A stretch of DNA of 62,397 nucleotides from Candidatus Delongbacteria bacterium. GTDB taxonomy: Bacteria; UBA4055. Position numbers and translations under genes: made by a program. Below the pieces are notes generated by a model that worked only from the letters and a program-made list of their open reading frames with translations, searched no databases and was not told the DNA's origin. This document shows positions 27,822 through 37,509 of the stretch, piece after piece. Every line of letters starts with the position of its first letter. The first letter of the stretch is position 1. The stretch covers positions 1-62,397 of the forward strand of contig JAFGVM010000098.1 in NCBI GenBank assembly GCA_016937995.1, given 5' to 3'.

Positions 27822-29069
27822 TTACAAACCGTACATTTCTATAATTTCTTGCTTTGTTTTGCCTAAGATACCATATTTTTCACCAACTTTCTTGAAAGCT
27901 GCTAAAGCTTTTTCAAGATGATGAATTTCATGTCCTGCAGAGATCTGTGTTCTAATTCTTGCAGCACCATTTGGTACGACCGGGAAGAAGAATCCTATAG
28001 CATAAATACCTTCATCATATAGATCTCTAGAGAAATCCTGAGATAATTTTGCATTAAATAACATTACAGGTACAATCGGTGTATCACCAGGCTGTAAAAC
28101 AAATCCGGCGTCTAAAAGACCCTGTCTCCAGAATTCCGTGTTCTTCTCAAGTTTGTCTCTTCTTTCTGTACTCTTTGAAAGAATATCCAATACTCTGTTA
28201 ACTCCTGCAACAACAACAGGTGCAATTGTATTTGAGAATAAGTATGGTCTTGCTTTTTGACGGCACATCTCCACGATCTCTTTTCTTCCTGAAACACAAC
28301 CTCCAGAAGCTCCACCAAGAGCTTTACCAAATGTTGTTGTGATTATATCTATCTTTCCGAAAACTCCACACTTCTCATGAGTTCCCCTACCGGTCTTACC
28401 TATGAAACCCGATGAATGAGATTCATCCACAAATAACATTGCATCATATTTTTCACAAAGTGCAACCATTTCGTCAAGTTTTGCAGTATCACCATCCATT
28501 GAGAAAACACCGTCAGTGATAACAACTTTCAATCTTTTGTCCGCATGAAGCTGTAATTTTGTTTCAAGATGTTTCATATTTGAATGCTTAAATGTATCGT
28601 GTAAAGCTCCACAAAGTCTCATTCCGTCAATTATAGAAGCATGAACAAGTCTGTCAGATATCATCACATCCTCATCTGTCAATATAGCTTCAAAAACACC
28701 AGCATTTGCATCCATACATGAAGGGAAAAGAATAGTGTCTTCTGTTCCAAGGAATTCAGTTACCTTATTTTCTAATTCTCTGTGAATATCCTGAGTACCA
28801 CAGATAAATCTAACTGAAGACATTCCATAACCTCTTGCATCCAGTCCTTCATGAGCAGCTTTTACAACATCAGGATGACTTGATAGCCCAAGATAGTTGT
28901 TTGCACACATATTTATAACTTTTTTAAGAGATGCACCTGTTGGAAATTCTACTTCAATATCCGCTGCCTGGGATGAATGGATGAATCTTTCCTGCTTAAA
29001 TATTCCCTTATCTTTTAAAGCTTGTAAAGTTCCGTTATACGTACCTCTGACTTTATCACTGTAAGCCAT
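27822..29069 (-). CDS. Alpha-oxoamine synthase, divergent Kbl paralogue
   Basis: A 415-residue PLP enzyme collinear with the adjacent Kbl gene (CANNYLGLSSHPDV, SVRFICGTQDIH, DESHSSGF, K249 in TTTFGKALGGASGG). It differs in the substrate-side block: ISDRLVHASIIDGMRL and FKHSNM replace ISDALNHASIIDGVRL and RYANNNM. The DRLxHAS and HxN pattern is more like BioF or serine palmitoyltransferase relatives. An acyl carrier protein gene lies 51 nt upstream, which suggests an acyl-ACP or long-chain acyl donor. That would give a 3-oxo-amine lipid precursor rather than threonine catabolism. Specificity is inference. Confidence 0.85.
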   Translation of the reverse strand: MAYSDKVRGTYNGTLQALKDKGIFKQERFIHSSQAADIEVEFPTGASLKKVINMCANNYLGLSSHPDVVKAAHEGLDARGYGMSSVRFICGTQDIHRELENKVTEFLGTEDTILFPSCMDANAGVFEAILTDEDVMISDRLVHASIIDGMRLCGALHDTFKHSNMKHLETKLQLHADKRLKVVITDGVFSMDGDTAKLDEMVALCEKYDAMLFVDESHSSGFIGKTGRGTHEKCGVFGKIDIITTTFGKALGGASGGCVSGRKEIVEMCRQKARPYLFSNTIAPVVVAGVNRVLDILSKSTERRDKLEKNTEFWRQGLLDAGFVLQPGDTPIVPVMLFNAKLSQDFSRDLYDEGIYAIGFFFPVVPNGAARIRTQISAGHEIHHLEKALAAFKKVGEKYGILGKTKQEIIEMYGL

Positions 29070-29120
29070 GATTTCCTCCTTTTATGAAATTGTGCTGAAA
29101 TTTAATTAATTTTGCACATT

Positions 29121-29366
29121 TTACTTTAAAAATTCATTAACTAAAGCAACGATGTTATTTACAGTGTCAAAAGCTTCAGGTGTAGCCTTGTCATCAGGTA
29201 AAGTGATGTTATATTTGTTCTCTAAAAATCTCTTCAGTGAAACCATTGAGAATGAATCTACGATCCCACCGGAAATAAGCGGTGAATCATAAGTTAGCAC
29301 TTCATCTTCGTCTTCTAGGTATTCTTCAATTACGTACTCAAGAACGATGTCCTTCATGTCTTCCAT
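29121..29366 (-). CDS. Acyl carrier protein
   Basis: An 81-residue acidic helical protein with the phosphopantetheine site GGIVDSFSMVSL (S38). The common LDSLD/E is replaced by VDSFS, as in specialised ACPs and peptidyl carrier proteins outside the main fatty acid pathway. AAGGAG precedes the ATG at good distance. It leads a probable operon with the two alpha-oxoamine synthases, so it likely delivers the acyl group for one of them. It is not the housekeeping AcpP by context, because no fab genes are nearby. Confidence 0.88.
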   Translation of the reverse strand: MEDMKDIVLEYVIEEYLEDEDEVLTYDSPLISGGIVDSFSMVSLKRFLENKYNITLPDDKATPEAFDTVNNIVALVNEFLK

Positions 29367-29412
29367 TTTGTTTCTCCTTATTTATTGTTATGGATTTGCT
29401 TACTACAATTTA

Positions 29413-32400
29413 CTATTTTATTAGAAGCATTCGTTTTGTATCCAAAATATTCCCATTTATTTGCATAGAATAATAATAAACACCATTCGACAATTTTGAA
29501 CCTTCAAATAATATACGGTGATATCCTGCATTCTGTTTATCATTAACTAGTTTATCTACAATATTTCCATTCGAATTGTATATTTTAATACATACATTTG
29601 CGTCATTTGGAAGAGCATATTTAATTTCAGTGATCGGATTAAATGGATTAGGATAATTTTGATATAATATGAATTTAGTAGGTAACACAGATTCTGTAAT
29701 ATCGGTTTGCTCTCCATCTTGATTATCTTCACCCAGTTTAGCAAGTAAATCATTGATAATTGAAGAATTTGCGGATTTAATTTTAGTTTCTGCATCTTTC
29801 ATCATATTAGATATTGCAATATCAATCTCACAAAGTATTTTTTCTTCTTCAGTTTGTGCATCCGCAAGCATTTCTTTAGAAATATTAATCGCATCGTCGT
29901 ATTTTTTACTTCTGATATTAGTTGAGACTTTCATTTCTTTAAAAAATACTTTATTGGTTACTTCATCAGATTCTATACTTGAATCGTATACCTTTAACAG
30001 TGGCTCAAGATCTTCTTCAGCTTTTTCGTAAACATATGGTAATCTTGCAGAAGCGACATAAGAAGCTGTTGTTGAATCATACTTAGATATAATCTTTTCA
30101 TATAATTTTATTGCAGGTTTTAAATTACCATCAATTTCTAGTCGAATTGCATTATCAAGCATTATTGAACCTGGATCTGGTTCTACTCCAGGGCTATATA
30201 TAACTGGAATAATTGTATCAATTTTATAAGGTTCAGGAGAAGCGTTATTATAAGATATTAAATATCCATCGCTTGTATTAGGAGTTCCCATATCCCAAAG
30301 GTCAAAGAAATGAGTGAAATTATCATCTATACCAGTTTCTTTCATTCCCCAATAATTATAATCAGCATCGATAACAACTTTGACTGGCATTGCTACTTTT
30401 GATTCTGCAAAATAGCTTGCACCTCTGATACATGGTATTTCTGGAACAGTTCCTTCGACTCCTGAATAAATATTATTATAACCGAATCCCATTGAAATAC
30501 CAGCAGAATACTTCAAATAGATCTGAGCACTTTTCGAATATTCAGTTCCTATCCCATTATCGAATATTTCATTGTTTAGTTCTGCTTTACTGGTAAGATA
30601 ATTTTTAAGTTCAGGAAAAGTATTATACCCCTCAATGTATAAACCATAATTTATATTGTCTTTTATTATATTCTTTGATAAAACTGGAGCACTACAAGAT
30701 ATAAGTTTGACTCCATTTTGAAACTCTTTAATGGTGTTATCAAACAGATCAATTTGTGACTGAACTAAAGTTATTCCACATCCAGTTCCTTTTCCTATTA
30801 AGTAATTATCAATTAAAGCTTCAGAATTACAATTCACAAATAAAATACCGTTCTCACAATCAATAAATGAAGAATAATTTATACTTACATTTGCATCAGT
30901 AGCATCTAAAGCACAAGCGGCATTTGTTATAGTCGTATGTGATAAAATAACTGTACTTCCGATTTCCGCTGTTATTCCCTGCCAGTTGTCATCTCCGGTT
31001 ATCGAAACATTTGTTAGGTCTAAAACTGCTCCATTTTTTACCGTAATTTTTGAATTAGATCTGGCTTCAACTTTCATATTAGGTAAAAATATGATATCAT
31101 CATCCGGTTCTATTATTAGCTCTGTTTCAGGTTGTAAGACTAACTTTAATTTATCATAAAACTGCCCCGAAGTTAAATCCAAATAATTTTCTATGTATTC
31201 AGATGCATCTATCTCATACATTAATTCTAATTGATCTGTAGGTGGATTTGGTTTGGCTCTAACTAACTTGAATAATGATATACTTGTTGTATTTTCTATT
31301 GAAGGTGATTCATTATAAGTATTGTTATGTAAAATTGCCAGCTCATCAAAATTATTATCATCTTTTATAAAATCGTCAGCAACAATTTTTCGTATATCTC
31401 TTGAATCTAAAGCTGGAATTGTTATAGCATATGTATCGAAGAAAAATTCCTTTTCAAAAAAGTCATAATAACAATTAAACACTTTGTTTTCATAAATTTC
31501 ATGAGTTGGTGATATACCCTGAAAAACCAGAATTAAAATATCATTGTTTTCATGGAAAGATGTAATATCCCTGAACGAGTAGTCTTCATTTGAAACAATA
31601 GTTTCACAATCATCAATTATTTTTTTTACTGTGCCTTTGTCAATACTTCGTGTAATTATTTTATATCCATCGCATAATACAATATCTTTGATATTGTCAT
31701 TGTTAAAATCTCCTATAGCAATTGAAACTTCATCAATCAGTGCTTCAGAAGTAAGATCATAATTATATAGTTGAGTTCCGTCACTAACATCAATTACTAA
31801 AAAATTATTTTTCCCTGCTACTATAATCTCTTTAAGTCCATCATTATTTACATTAAGAGACTCAATATCACTGTAATCATTGTCCCATCCTAAAGATATT
31901 TGTTTCGAATAATTTGATTCTCCAAGTTTGTAAAAATATAATGAAGTGAAAAATCCGTCACTATACAGCACAACTTGCTCATCAATTCCATCATTATCGT
32001 AGTCGCAGGATGTTGTTGCAATAAAATCATAAGAAGAGGTAAAGTCTGTAGTTACATTCGTTTTTATTGTGTGTTGATCTGGATCTTCAGGATCATAATG
32101 AAGTAATTTTTTAGTATTATCAAAAACAGCAAGACGAGGTTTAAGGTGATCTGTTACATAATCAGGACAAGGTGCTTGATTAACATTTATAGTGTTGTAT
32201 GGTGGATCATTAAAAGTTACTGGATTTTGAACAAACGATGATAATAGAGAAGTTAAACTTATAACTGCAGTTCTCTCAGCAAAATCAAGATAATACTCAT
32301 TAACACTAAAATTTGTTTCACCTGGAGGTACAATGATACTAGAATTTTGGCTCGTAATTTGAACCCATGATGGTAAAGTACTCATATCTATGGAGTAATC

Positions 32401-34626
32401 AACATCAAGGATATTGGCTAAGTCTGTTTTGCGTACTTGGATAACATCAGATTGCTCAAGACTTGTAAAATTAAATTCACTATTTTCAATGTAAAGACCA
32501 GAAGGTGCTCTATCTTGATTGATTATAATTTCACTATTTTCGATTGCCCATTTGGACTTAATTATCACAGAACAATTTCTTTGTGCATCAGTGTTGTTTT
32601 TATCAATGCTAATAGTAAAATTATCATTAGTAATACCTTCATTCTTACTTAAATGAATCCATGTGCAGTCACTTTCAATTTGGTAGTCAAATGGTTTATC
32701 TGAATGATCACCAATGTTACTTACATCAATTACAATATTTTTAGCAGAGGCATTTGTAATAATTTCCGTTTCAGAAAGTTGGATTAAAACATTATCATAA
32801 AATCCTACTGTTGTATATCCAAATTTCATTTCTCCAACAGCTGTTGTTAATCCAAGTAATTTAGGTTCAAGAGTCCATATTTTATAATTTCGAGATTCTA
32901 ATATGGCTGTATTATCATCCTCGTCTATTGAAATAACATAGCAGTCTCCATACGAAGGTTCTGATATAGAAACAGAACCTGTTCCACTATTATTCCCCCA
33001 TATTTCAACACGTGAAAAACCTTCTGGCAAATTTACTTTTTTTCTCCATTTTGCCCAAGTATGCAAGTGAATACCTGGTGAATTGTTATTATAGCTAACC
33101 GTATTAAAAGGTACATTTATTATACACTCAGTAGGATTATCCTCGCTATCTTCAATCCAATAACCATTCCCATCAGATATTCCTTCAACATGGTGTTCAA
33201 TATTACCATATAATACATATTCAATAGCTGATTTAGCATCCAGCCTCCCATACCCTTCACGATCTGTATAATTTTGTCCGTTCATTTCGGATGTTTTAAA
33301 GGCTGTTCTAGTTATAATCTCATGTAAATCTTCAGAGTAGAGATTATAGTTAAGTGATAGTAATAAAGCTGCGACTCCAGCAACATGTGGTGCTGCGGCA
33401 GAAGTTCCTTCAAAAGGCTGAGGCACAGAACCTAAAGCGGTTGTAAAAATTTCACCAGCTGTACCTGGTGCCAATATATCCATGCCATTACCATAATTAG
33501 AACTACCTTCTTCAAAGGAAGCCAAACAATCATATCTATCTGATGCTCCAACAGACATAATATAGCTACTAAAATCAGAAGGTACATGCCAATCAGAAGT
33601 ACCATCATTCCCCTTGGCAGCTGAAATGAAAACACCTCTTCTAATAGCTAACATAGTTGCATCCTGTAAGGCATAAAAACCTTCATCTGCCCAAATAATA
33701 TTATTCCATGATTGCGTGCCAAAACTCATATTTATAATATCACAAGAAAAATTGCTTGATGCTATTTCAATTGCATTTGCTGCAGAACAATAGTCAATCT
33801 GATCAACCTCATCAAGCATATTTGCCTTTAGCCCAACTAAACTACAATCACCAGCAATACCTGCCACATCAAATTTATTATTTGTATAGGCAGCTACGAT
33901 CCCCGCGACTCTAGTGCCGTGTCCATGAGTATCCATACAATCACTATTAATAACACCGTATGAATTAATCCCTGAGACAACTTTAGCTGTTTCTGTGTAC
34001 AAATCTCCATCTCCTAAATCTCTATTATTGTAATCAATACCTGTATCTAAAATACCTATTCGAATATTTGGATTGCCATTCCTAATGTTGGAATTACCAT
34101 AGTAATCATTATCTAACCATAGATTTGTCAATCCTATTAATCTGAATGAATCTTGATTATTATAATATTCGTCGTTTGGATAATAATGTAAATCTAAAAT
34201 GTAGTTTGGTTCTGCGTACTCAATATAAATTATATTATTGAGTTCTTTACACAAGTTAATGATATTATCCTCTGAATCGAGAGTAAATACAACGGTGTTG
34301 TATAAATTTGTATTATCAATAATTTTACCTGATTTTGTTACTACATTTTTTGTGCTAGGTTTTAAAGCAGTAAAAACTTTGCTAACAGTTGTAGTTTTGT
34401 TTAAGAATAAATTTAATGAATCACCTTTTGTGACATATTCCTGATTAATAACATCAATGGAATTCATAGATACTTTATCACTTTCTAGGAATTCATAATT
34501 CAAAATATCATCTTTAAATTTTACGATTACCTGATTATTTACATAATTTAACCCTTTCTGACAATAGAGATTTGTTGCGTATATTATCAGAAAAATTAAA
34601 AATGTTATTATTCTATTCAACTTCAT
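29413..34626 (-). CDS. Giant T9SS-exported subtilisin-like protease, multidomain
   Basis: A protein of about 1737 residues. A signal peptide (MKLNRIITFLIFLIIYA...) and propeptide precede an S8 subtilase domain with D194 (GILDTGID), H236 (HGHGTRVAG) and S409 (GTSAAAPHVAG). Next comes a BACON-like beta-sandwich, an FG-GAP/VCBS-like segment (FNNDNIKDIVLCDG), a right-handed beta-helix-like region (WQGITAEIGSTVILSHTTI) and a helical stretch. The last 80 residues are a T9SS type A sorting domain (YQNYPNPFNP ... ending KRMLLIK). It is probably a surface or secreted protease. ATG 34626 is chosen because the upstream gene's TAA ends 2 nt before it; ATG 34635 would overlap. Confidence 0.93.
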   Translation of the reverse strand: MKLNRIITFLIFLIIYATNLYCQKGLNYVNNQVIVKFKDDILNYEFLESDKVSMNSIDVINQEYVTKGDSLNLFLNKTTTVSKVFTALKPSTKNVVTKSGKIIDNTNLYNTVVFTLDSEDNIINLCKELNNIIYIEYAEPNYILDLHYYPNDEYYNNQDSFRLIGLTNLWLDNDYYGNSNIRNGNPNIRIGILDTGIDYNNRDLGDGDLYTETAKVVSGINSYGVINSDCMDTHGHGTRVAGIVAAYTNNKFDVAGIAGDCSLVGLKANMLDEVDQIDYCSAANAIEIASSNFSCDIINMSFGTQSWNNIIWADEGFYALQDATMLAIRRGVFISAAKGNDGTSDWHVPSDFSSYIMSVGASDRYDCLASFEEGSSNYGNGMDILAPGTAGEIFTTALGSVPQPFEGTSAAAPHVAGVAALLLSLNYNLYSEDLHEIITRTAFKTSEMNGQNYTDREGYGRLDAKSAIEYVLYGNIEHHVEGISDGNGYWIEDSEDNPTECIINVPFNTVSYNNNSPGIHLHTWAKWRKKVNLPEGFSRVEIWGNNSGTGSVSISEPSYGDCYVISIDEDDNTAILESRNYKIWTLEPKLLGLTTAVGEMKFGYTTVGFYDNVLIQLSETEIITNASAKNIVIDVSNIGDHSDKPFDYQIESDCTWIHLSKNEGITNDNFTISIDKNNTDAQRNCSVIIKSKWAIENSEIIINQDRAPSGLYIENSEFNFTSLEQSDVIQVRKTDLANILDVDYSIDMSTLPSWVQITSQNSSIIVPPGETNFSVNEYYLDFAERTAVISLTSLLSSFVQNPVTFNDPPYNTINVNQAPCPDYVTDHLKPRLAVFDNTKKLLHYDPEDPDQHTIKTNVTTDFTSSYDFIATTSCDYDNDGIDEQVVLYSDGFFTSLYFYKLGESNYSKQISLGWDNDYSDIESLNVNNDGLKEIIVAGKNNFLVIDVSDGTQLYNYDLTSEALIDEVSIAIGDFNNDNIKDIVLCDGYKIITRSIDKGTVKKIIDDCETIVSNEDYSFRDITSFHENNDILILVFQGISPTHEIYENKVFNCYYDFFEKEFFFDTYAITIPALDSRDIRKIVADDFIKDDNNFDELAILHNNTYNESPSIENTTSISLFKLVRAKPNPPTDQLELMYEIDASEYIENYLDLTSGQFYDKLKLVLQPETELIIEPDDDIIFLPNMKVEARSNSKITVKNGAVLDLTNVSITGDDNWQGITAEIGSTVILSHTTITNAACALDATDANVSINYSSFIDCENGILFVNCNSEALIDNYLIGKGTGCGITLVQSQIDLFDNTIKEFQNGVKLISCSAPVLSKNIIKDNINYGLYIEGYNTFPELKNYLTSKAELNNEIFDNGIGTEYSKSAQIYLKYSAGISMGFGYNNIYSGVEGTVPEIPCIRGASYFAESKVAMPVKVVIDADYNYWGMKETGIDDNFTHFFDLWDMGTPNTSDGYLISYNNASPEPYKIDTIIPVIYSPGVEPDPGSIMLDNAIRLEIDGNLKPAIKLYEKIISKYDSTTASYVASARLPYVYEKAEEDLEPLLKVYDSSIESDEVTNKVFFKEMKVSTNIRSKKYDDAINISKEMLADAQTEEEKILCEIDIAISNMMKDAETKIKSANSSIINDLLAKLGEDNQDGEQTDITESVLPTKFILYQNYPNPFNPITEIKYALPNDANVCIKIYNSNGNIVDKLVNDKQNAGYHRILFEGSKLSNGVYYYSMQINGNILDTKRMLLIK

Positions 34627-34628
34627 AA

Positions 34629-35318
34629 TTACCATAAACCAACCCCCAATCCAAATTTAAGAAAAAATCCGTCCGGATTAACAAAATCATCATTACCTTC
34701 AAGAGGTTTTAAATGAGAACCATCCACTGAATCAAAAGCATATAATTCTATAAATTTATTGTCTTTTAAATAAAATGAATACAATTTATATCCAACTTGA
34801 AAATCCAAGAAAATCGTATCTCTAAAAAAATAATTTAATCCATAAATTAAATCAATCCCGATTGCCATCATCCAATCTCCATTGTTTAATTCAAGGTAAA
34901 AAGGTGGTTCAACGCGAGAGATAAAGATATAATCATAACCCCATTTGCCATTGGGACCTGTATATCTGAGAACTTTAGAATCTAAGTTAACATTCCAATA
35001 ATATTGAAATGATTTCAAAATTTTAATATCATTCACTTTTTTTATACCAAAACTGAATTCCAATGGAAACCAATCAGGAACAAGATAATAATTTAATTTA
35101 CCTACGATTCTCCAAGGTGTTTTTTTTGAATATTCAATATCTAATCCAAACGAAGGTGAGTAATCATAAGCATCCAAGATATCATTGTTATACGTGTTAA
35201 ATGAATTGATGCAAAAATTAGGTAAAATGAAAAGTTTTATAGATTTATTTAAGTCAATTTCCGCTCTTATTAATTGACAAAATAAAAGAATAACAGTAAT
35301 ACATAGTAATTTTTTCAT
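34629..35318 (-). CDS. Outer-membrane beta-barrel-like exported protein
   Basis: A 229-residue protein with a signal peptide (MKKLLCITVILLFCQLIRAE). The body is made of amphipathic strands rich in Y, F and W (for example YYLVPDWFPLEFSFGIKK, FLDFQVGYKLYSFYL). The C-terminus is FLKFGLGVGLW, ending in an aromatic residue as outer-membrane barrels do. It directly precedes the giant subtilase with the stop and start 2 nt apart, so the two are translationally coupled and probably work together. No named family recognised. Confidence 0.7.
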   Translation of the reverse strand: MKKLLCITVILLFCQLIRAEIDLNKSIKLFILPNFCINSFNTYNNDILDAYDYSPSFGLDIEYSKKTPWRIVGKLNYYLVPDWFPLEFSFGIKKVNDIKILKSFQYYWNVNLDSKVLRYTGPNGKWGYDYIFISRVEPPFYLELNNGDWMMAIGIDLIYGLNYFFRDTIFLDFQVGYKLYSFYLKDNKFIELYAFDSVDGSHLKPLEGNDDFVNPDGFFLKFGLGVGLW

Positions 35319-35462
35319 ATTTTTCCCAAATTTAATTACTTTTATTGTTTACTCACCAAACCTTGAAATGAATTGGTTAGAAACAGGGTCTCGACACTAC
35401 AATTTGATCGTTTTTGTTAGAGTTGAATGGAAATCGCATCCTACTGTAAACTATCAACTGTT

Positions 35463-37166
35463 TTATTCATCATCAAGAGTGGATGTATCCCCGATCTCTT
35501 CTCCCCATTCTTTAGCTCTAAGCATTCTTCTCATGATCTTTCCGCTACGGGTCTTAGGTAGTTTTTCCATATATTCGATCTCTTGAGGCATTGCTAAAGG
35601 AGATAATTTTTTTCTGATAAAATTCATGATCTTCAATTCAAGATCATCATCTGCTACAAATCCCGGATTCAAAGTAACGAAAGCCTTTACTACTTCCATA
35701 TTCACCTCATCAGGCTTTGCGACAACAGCTGATTCTGCTACTGCTTCATGCTCAAGAAGAGCTGACTCAACTTCGAAAGGACTTACTAAGTGACCACCTG
35801 TATTGATCACATCGTCATCTCTACCTACGAACCAGAAATATCCATCTTTATCAATAGTTGATTTATCTCCAGGAAGATACCAACCGTTCACGAATTTCTT
35901 TTTATAAGTCTCTTCATTACCCCAGTATGTTCTCATCATTGATGGCCATCCCGGTTTAAAACCGATAAGTCCCGGTTTATTTGGTTCTGTTATAGGTTCG
36001 AATGTTTTTTCATCGAGAACTGCTGCTATGATACCAGGGAAAGGTTTTCCCATTGATCCCGGCTTTATTTTCATCCCCGGATAATTTGTAAGCATCATTG
36101 ATCCGGTTTCAGTTTGCCAGTATGTATCATAGAACGGCATACCATAAACTTTCTCTGACCAGATCACTGCTTCAGCGTTCAGTGGCTCACCAACACTTGC
36201 TATATGTCTAAGAGAAGAAAGGTCATGCTGCTTTATCAGGTCATCACCGGCTTTCATCAGTGATCTGATCGCTGTAGGTGCTGAATACCACATAGAGACC
36301 TTATTTTTTTCTATGAATTTATACCATGATTCCGCTGAAAAACCGGTATCAAGAACACATTGTGTTATTCCCTGGCTCCATGGGCCAATAATCCCGTAAG
36401 AAGTACCTGTTACCCATCCGGGATCAGCTGTACACCAGTAGATGTCATCATCCTGAAGGTCCAATACCCATTTTGCTGTTAAATACTGAGATATTATCGA
36501 GTAATGAACATGCTTTACTCCCTTAGGTTGTCCAGTTGTACCTGAAGTATAATGCAAAAGTGAAGGGGATTCTGCTTTTGTAGGGAATATCTCGAATTCA
36601 TCTATCTTTTCAGCTTCTTCAAGATTAAAGACAGTTTCTCTTTCTTTCAATGGTTTTTTCCCGTCATGATCAACTATGATAATGTGCTCAAGGTATGGCA
36701 TCTGCTCAAGTATTCTTCTCACTTTGCTTACATGCTTTCTCTGAGTGATGATAGCTTTAGTTTGTGCATTTTCTAATCTAACATGTAATGATTCATCGCC
36801 AAAAGCTGAAAATAAAGGTTGTGCTATAGCACCGATCTTGAGCACACCCAGAAAGCTCAAATAAAGCTCAGGTATTTTGTCCATGAATAGACATACTCTG
36901 TCCTCATTCTTTATACCTAAACCCCTGAGGTGATGACCTATTGTGTTACTTGCCAATCTTACATCGTTGAAAGTATATTTTTTTTCTACTCCTCCGAGTC
37001 CTTCCCAGATAAGCGCCATTTTTTCACCTTTACCTTTGATGCAATTTCTGTCAGAGCAGTACCAGCCTATATTAATTACATCGCCATCCTTGTACTCCAA
37101 TTCCTCTTCAGCTAACTTCCAGCTGAAATCTTTGATCCTTTCTTCGTATGAACCTATGTTTGACAT
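35463..37166 (-). CDS. acs: Acetyl-CoA synthetase, AMP-forming (short AcsA type)
   Basis: Activates acetate to acetyl-CoA via acetyl-AMP, using two ATP equivalents. The 567-residue protein has the AMP-binding loop YTSGTTGQPKGV, the WCTADPGWVTG segment, YWQTETGS, the W-YLPGDKSTIDKDGYFWFVGRDDDVI hinge region (in parts) and the catalytic lysine in KTRSGKIMRR. Its length matches the shorter Bacillus-type AcsA rather than the 650-residue enzyme. It is divergent from a sodium/solute symporter operon with a CRP-like site between, which suggests coordinated acetate scavenging. Confidence 0.93.
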   Translation of the reverse strand: MSNIGSYEERIKDFSWKLAEEELEYKDGDVINIGWYCSDRNCIKGKGEKMALIWEGLGGVEKKYTFNDVRLASNTIGHHLRGLGIKNEDRVCLFMDKIPELYLSFLGVLKIGAIAQPLFSAFGDESLHVRLENAQTKAIITQRKHVSKVRRILEQMPYLEHIIIVDHDGKKPLKERETVFNLEEAEKIDEFEIFPTKAESPSLLHYTSGTTGQPKGVKHVHYSIISQYLTAKWVLDLQDDDIYWCTADPGWVTGTSYGIIGPWSQGITQCVLDTGFSAESWYKFIEKNKVSMWYSAPTAIRSLMKAGDDLIKQHDLSSLRHIASVGEPLNAEAVIWSEKVYGMPFYDTYWQTETGSMMLTNYPGMKIKPGSMGKPFPGIIAAVLDEKTFEPITEPNKPGLIGFKPGWPSMMRTYWGNEETYKKKFVNGWYLPGDKSTIDKDGYFWFVGRDDDVINTGGHLVSPFEVESALLEHEAVAESAVVAKPDEVNMEVVKAFVTLNPGFVADDDLELKIMNFIRKKLSPLAMPQEIEYMEKLPKTRSGKIMRRMLRAKEWGEEIGDTSTLDDE

Positions 37167-37277
37167 TCTGTTTACTCCTTATCGATTTTTATATTGCAAT
37201 TTCTAAAATTTTAATTCTGACTTCAGCAAACTGTCTTGAACCATAGTAACTTGAGCATAATCATTCAAGATAAATAA

Positions 37278-37305
37278 TTTATAGTATTAATAAAGTATAA
37301 TCAAA
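37278..37305 (-). promoter_or_regulatory. Predicted acs promoter
   Basis: On the minus strand TTTGAT (37305-37300), 16 nt, then TATAAA (37283-37278), about 110 nt before the acs start. The 37167-37509 gap holds this, the CRP-type site and the symporter promoter; no gene is seen in it. Confidence 0.4.
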
Positions 37306-37433
37306 CAATTTTTATATTAATTTATGCATAAAATTTATTTGTTTTCCTAATATTGACACTCAGTTCTAAAAAAAAATATTAAGTATTTGCTTTTTATTTG
37401 ATTGTAAGAATATATTTACACCTGTGGGAGATT

Positions 37434-37449
37434 TGTGAATTGTATCACA
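37434..37449. promoter_or_regulatory. CRP/FNR-family binding site, perfect consensus
   Basis: TGTGA-ATTGTA-TCACA is the exact 5-6-5 CRP consensus. It sits 61 bp before the symporter-operon start and about 35 bp upstream of a TATAAATTCG element (37476-37485), a plausible activating position. The divergent acs gene is on the other side. Confidence 0.65.
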
Positions 37450-37509
37450 CAACTTCAGACTGTAAAATAAATAAATATAAATTCGTAAACCTAAACCGTA
37501 GGGGGAAAA

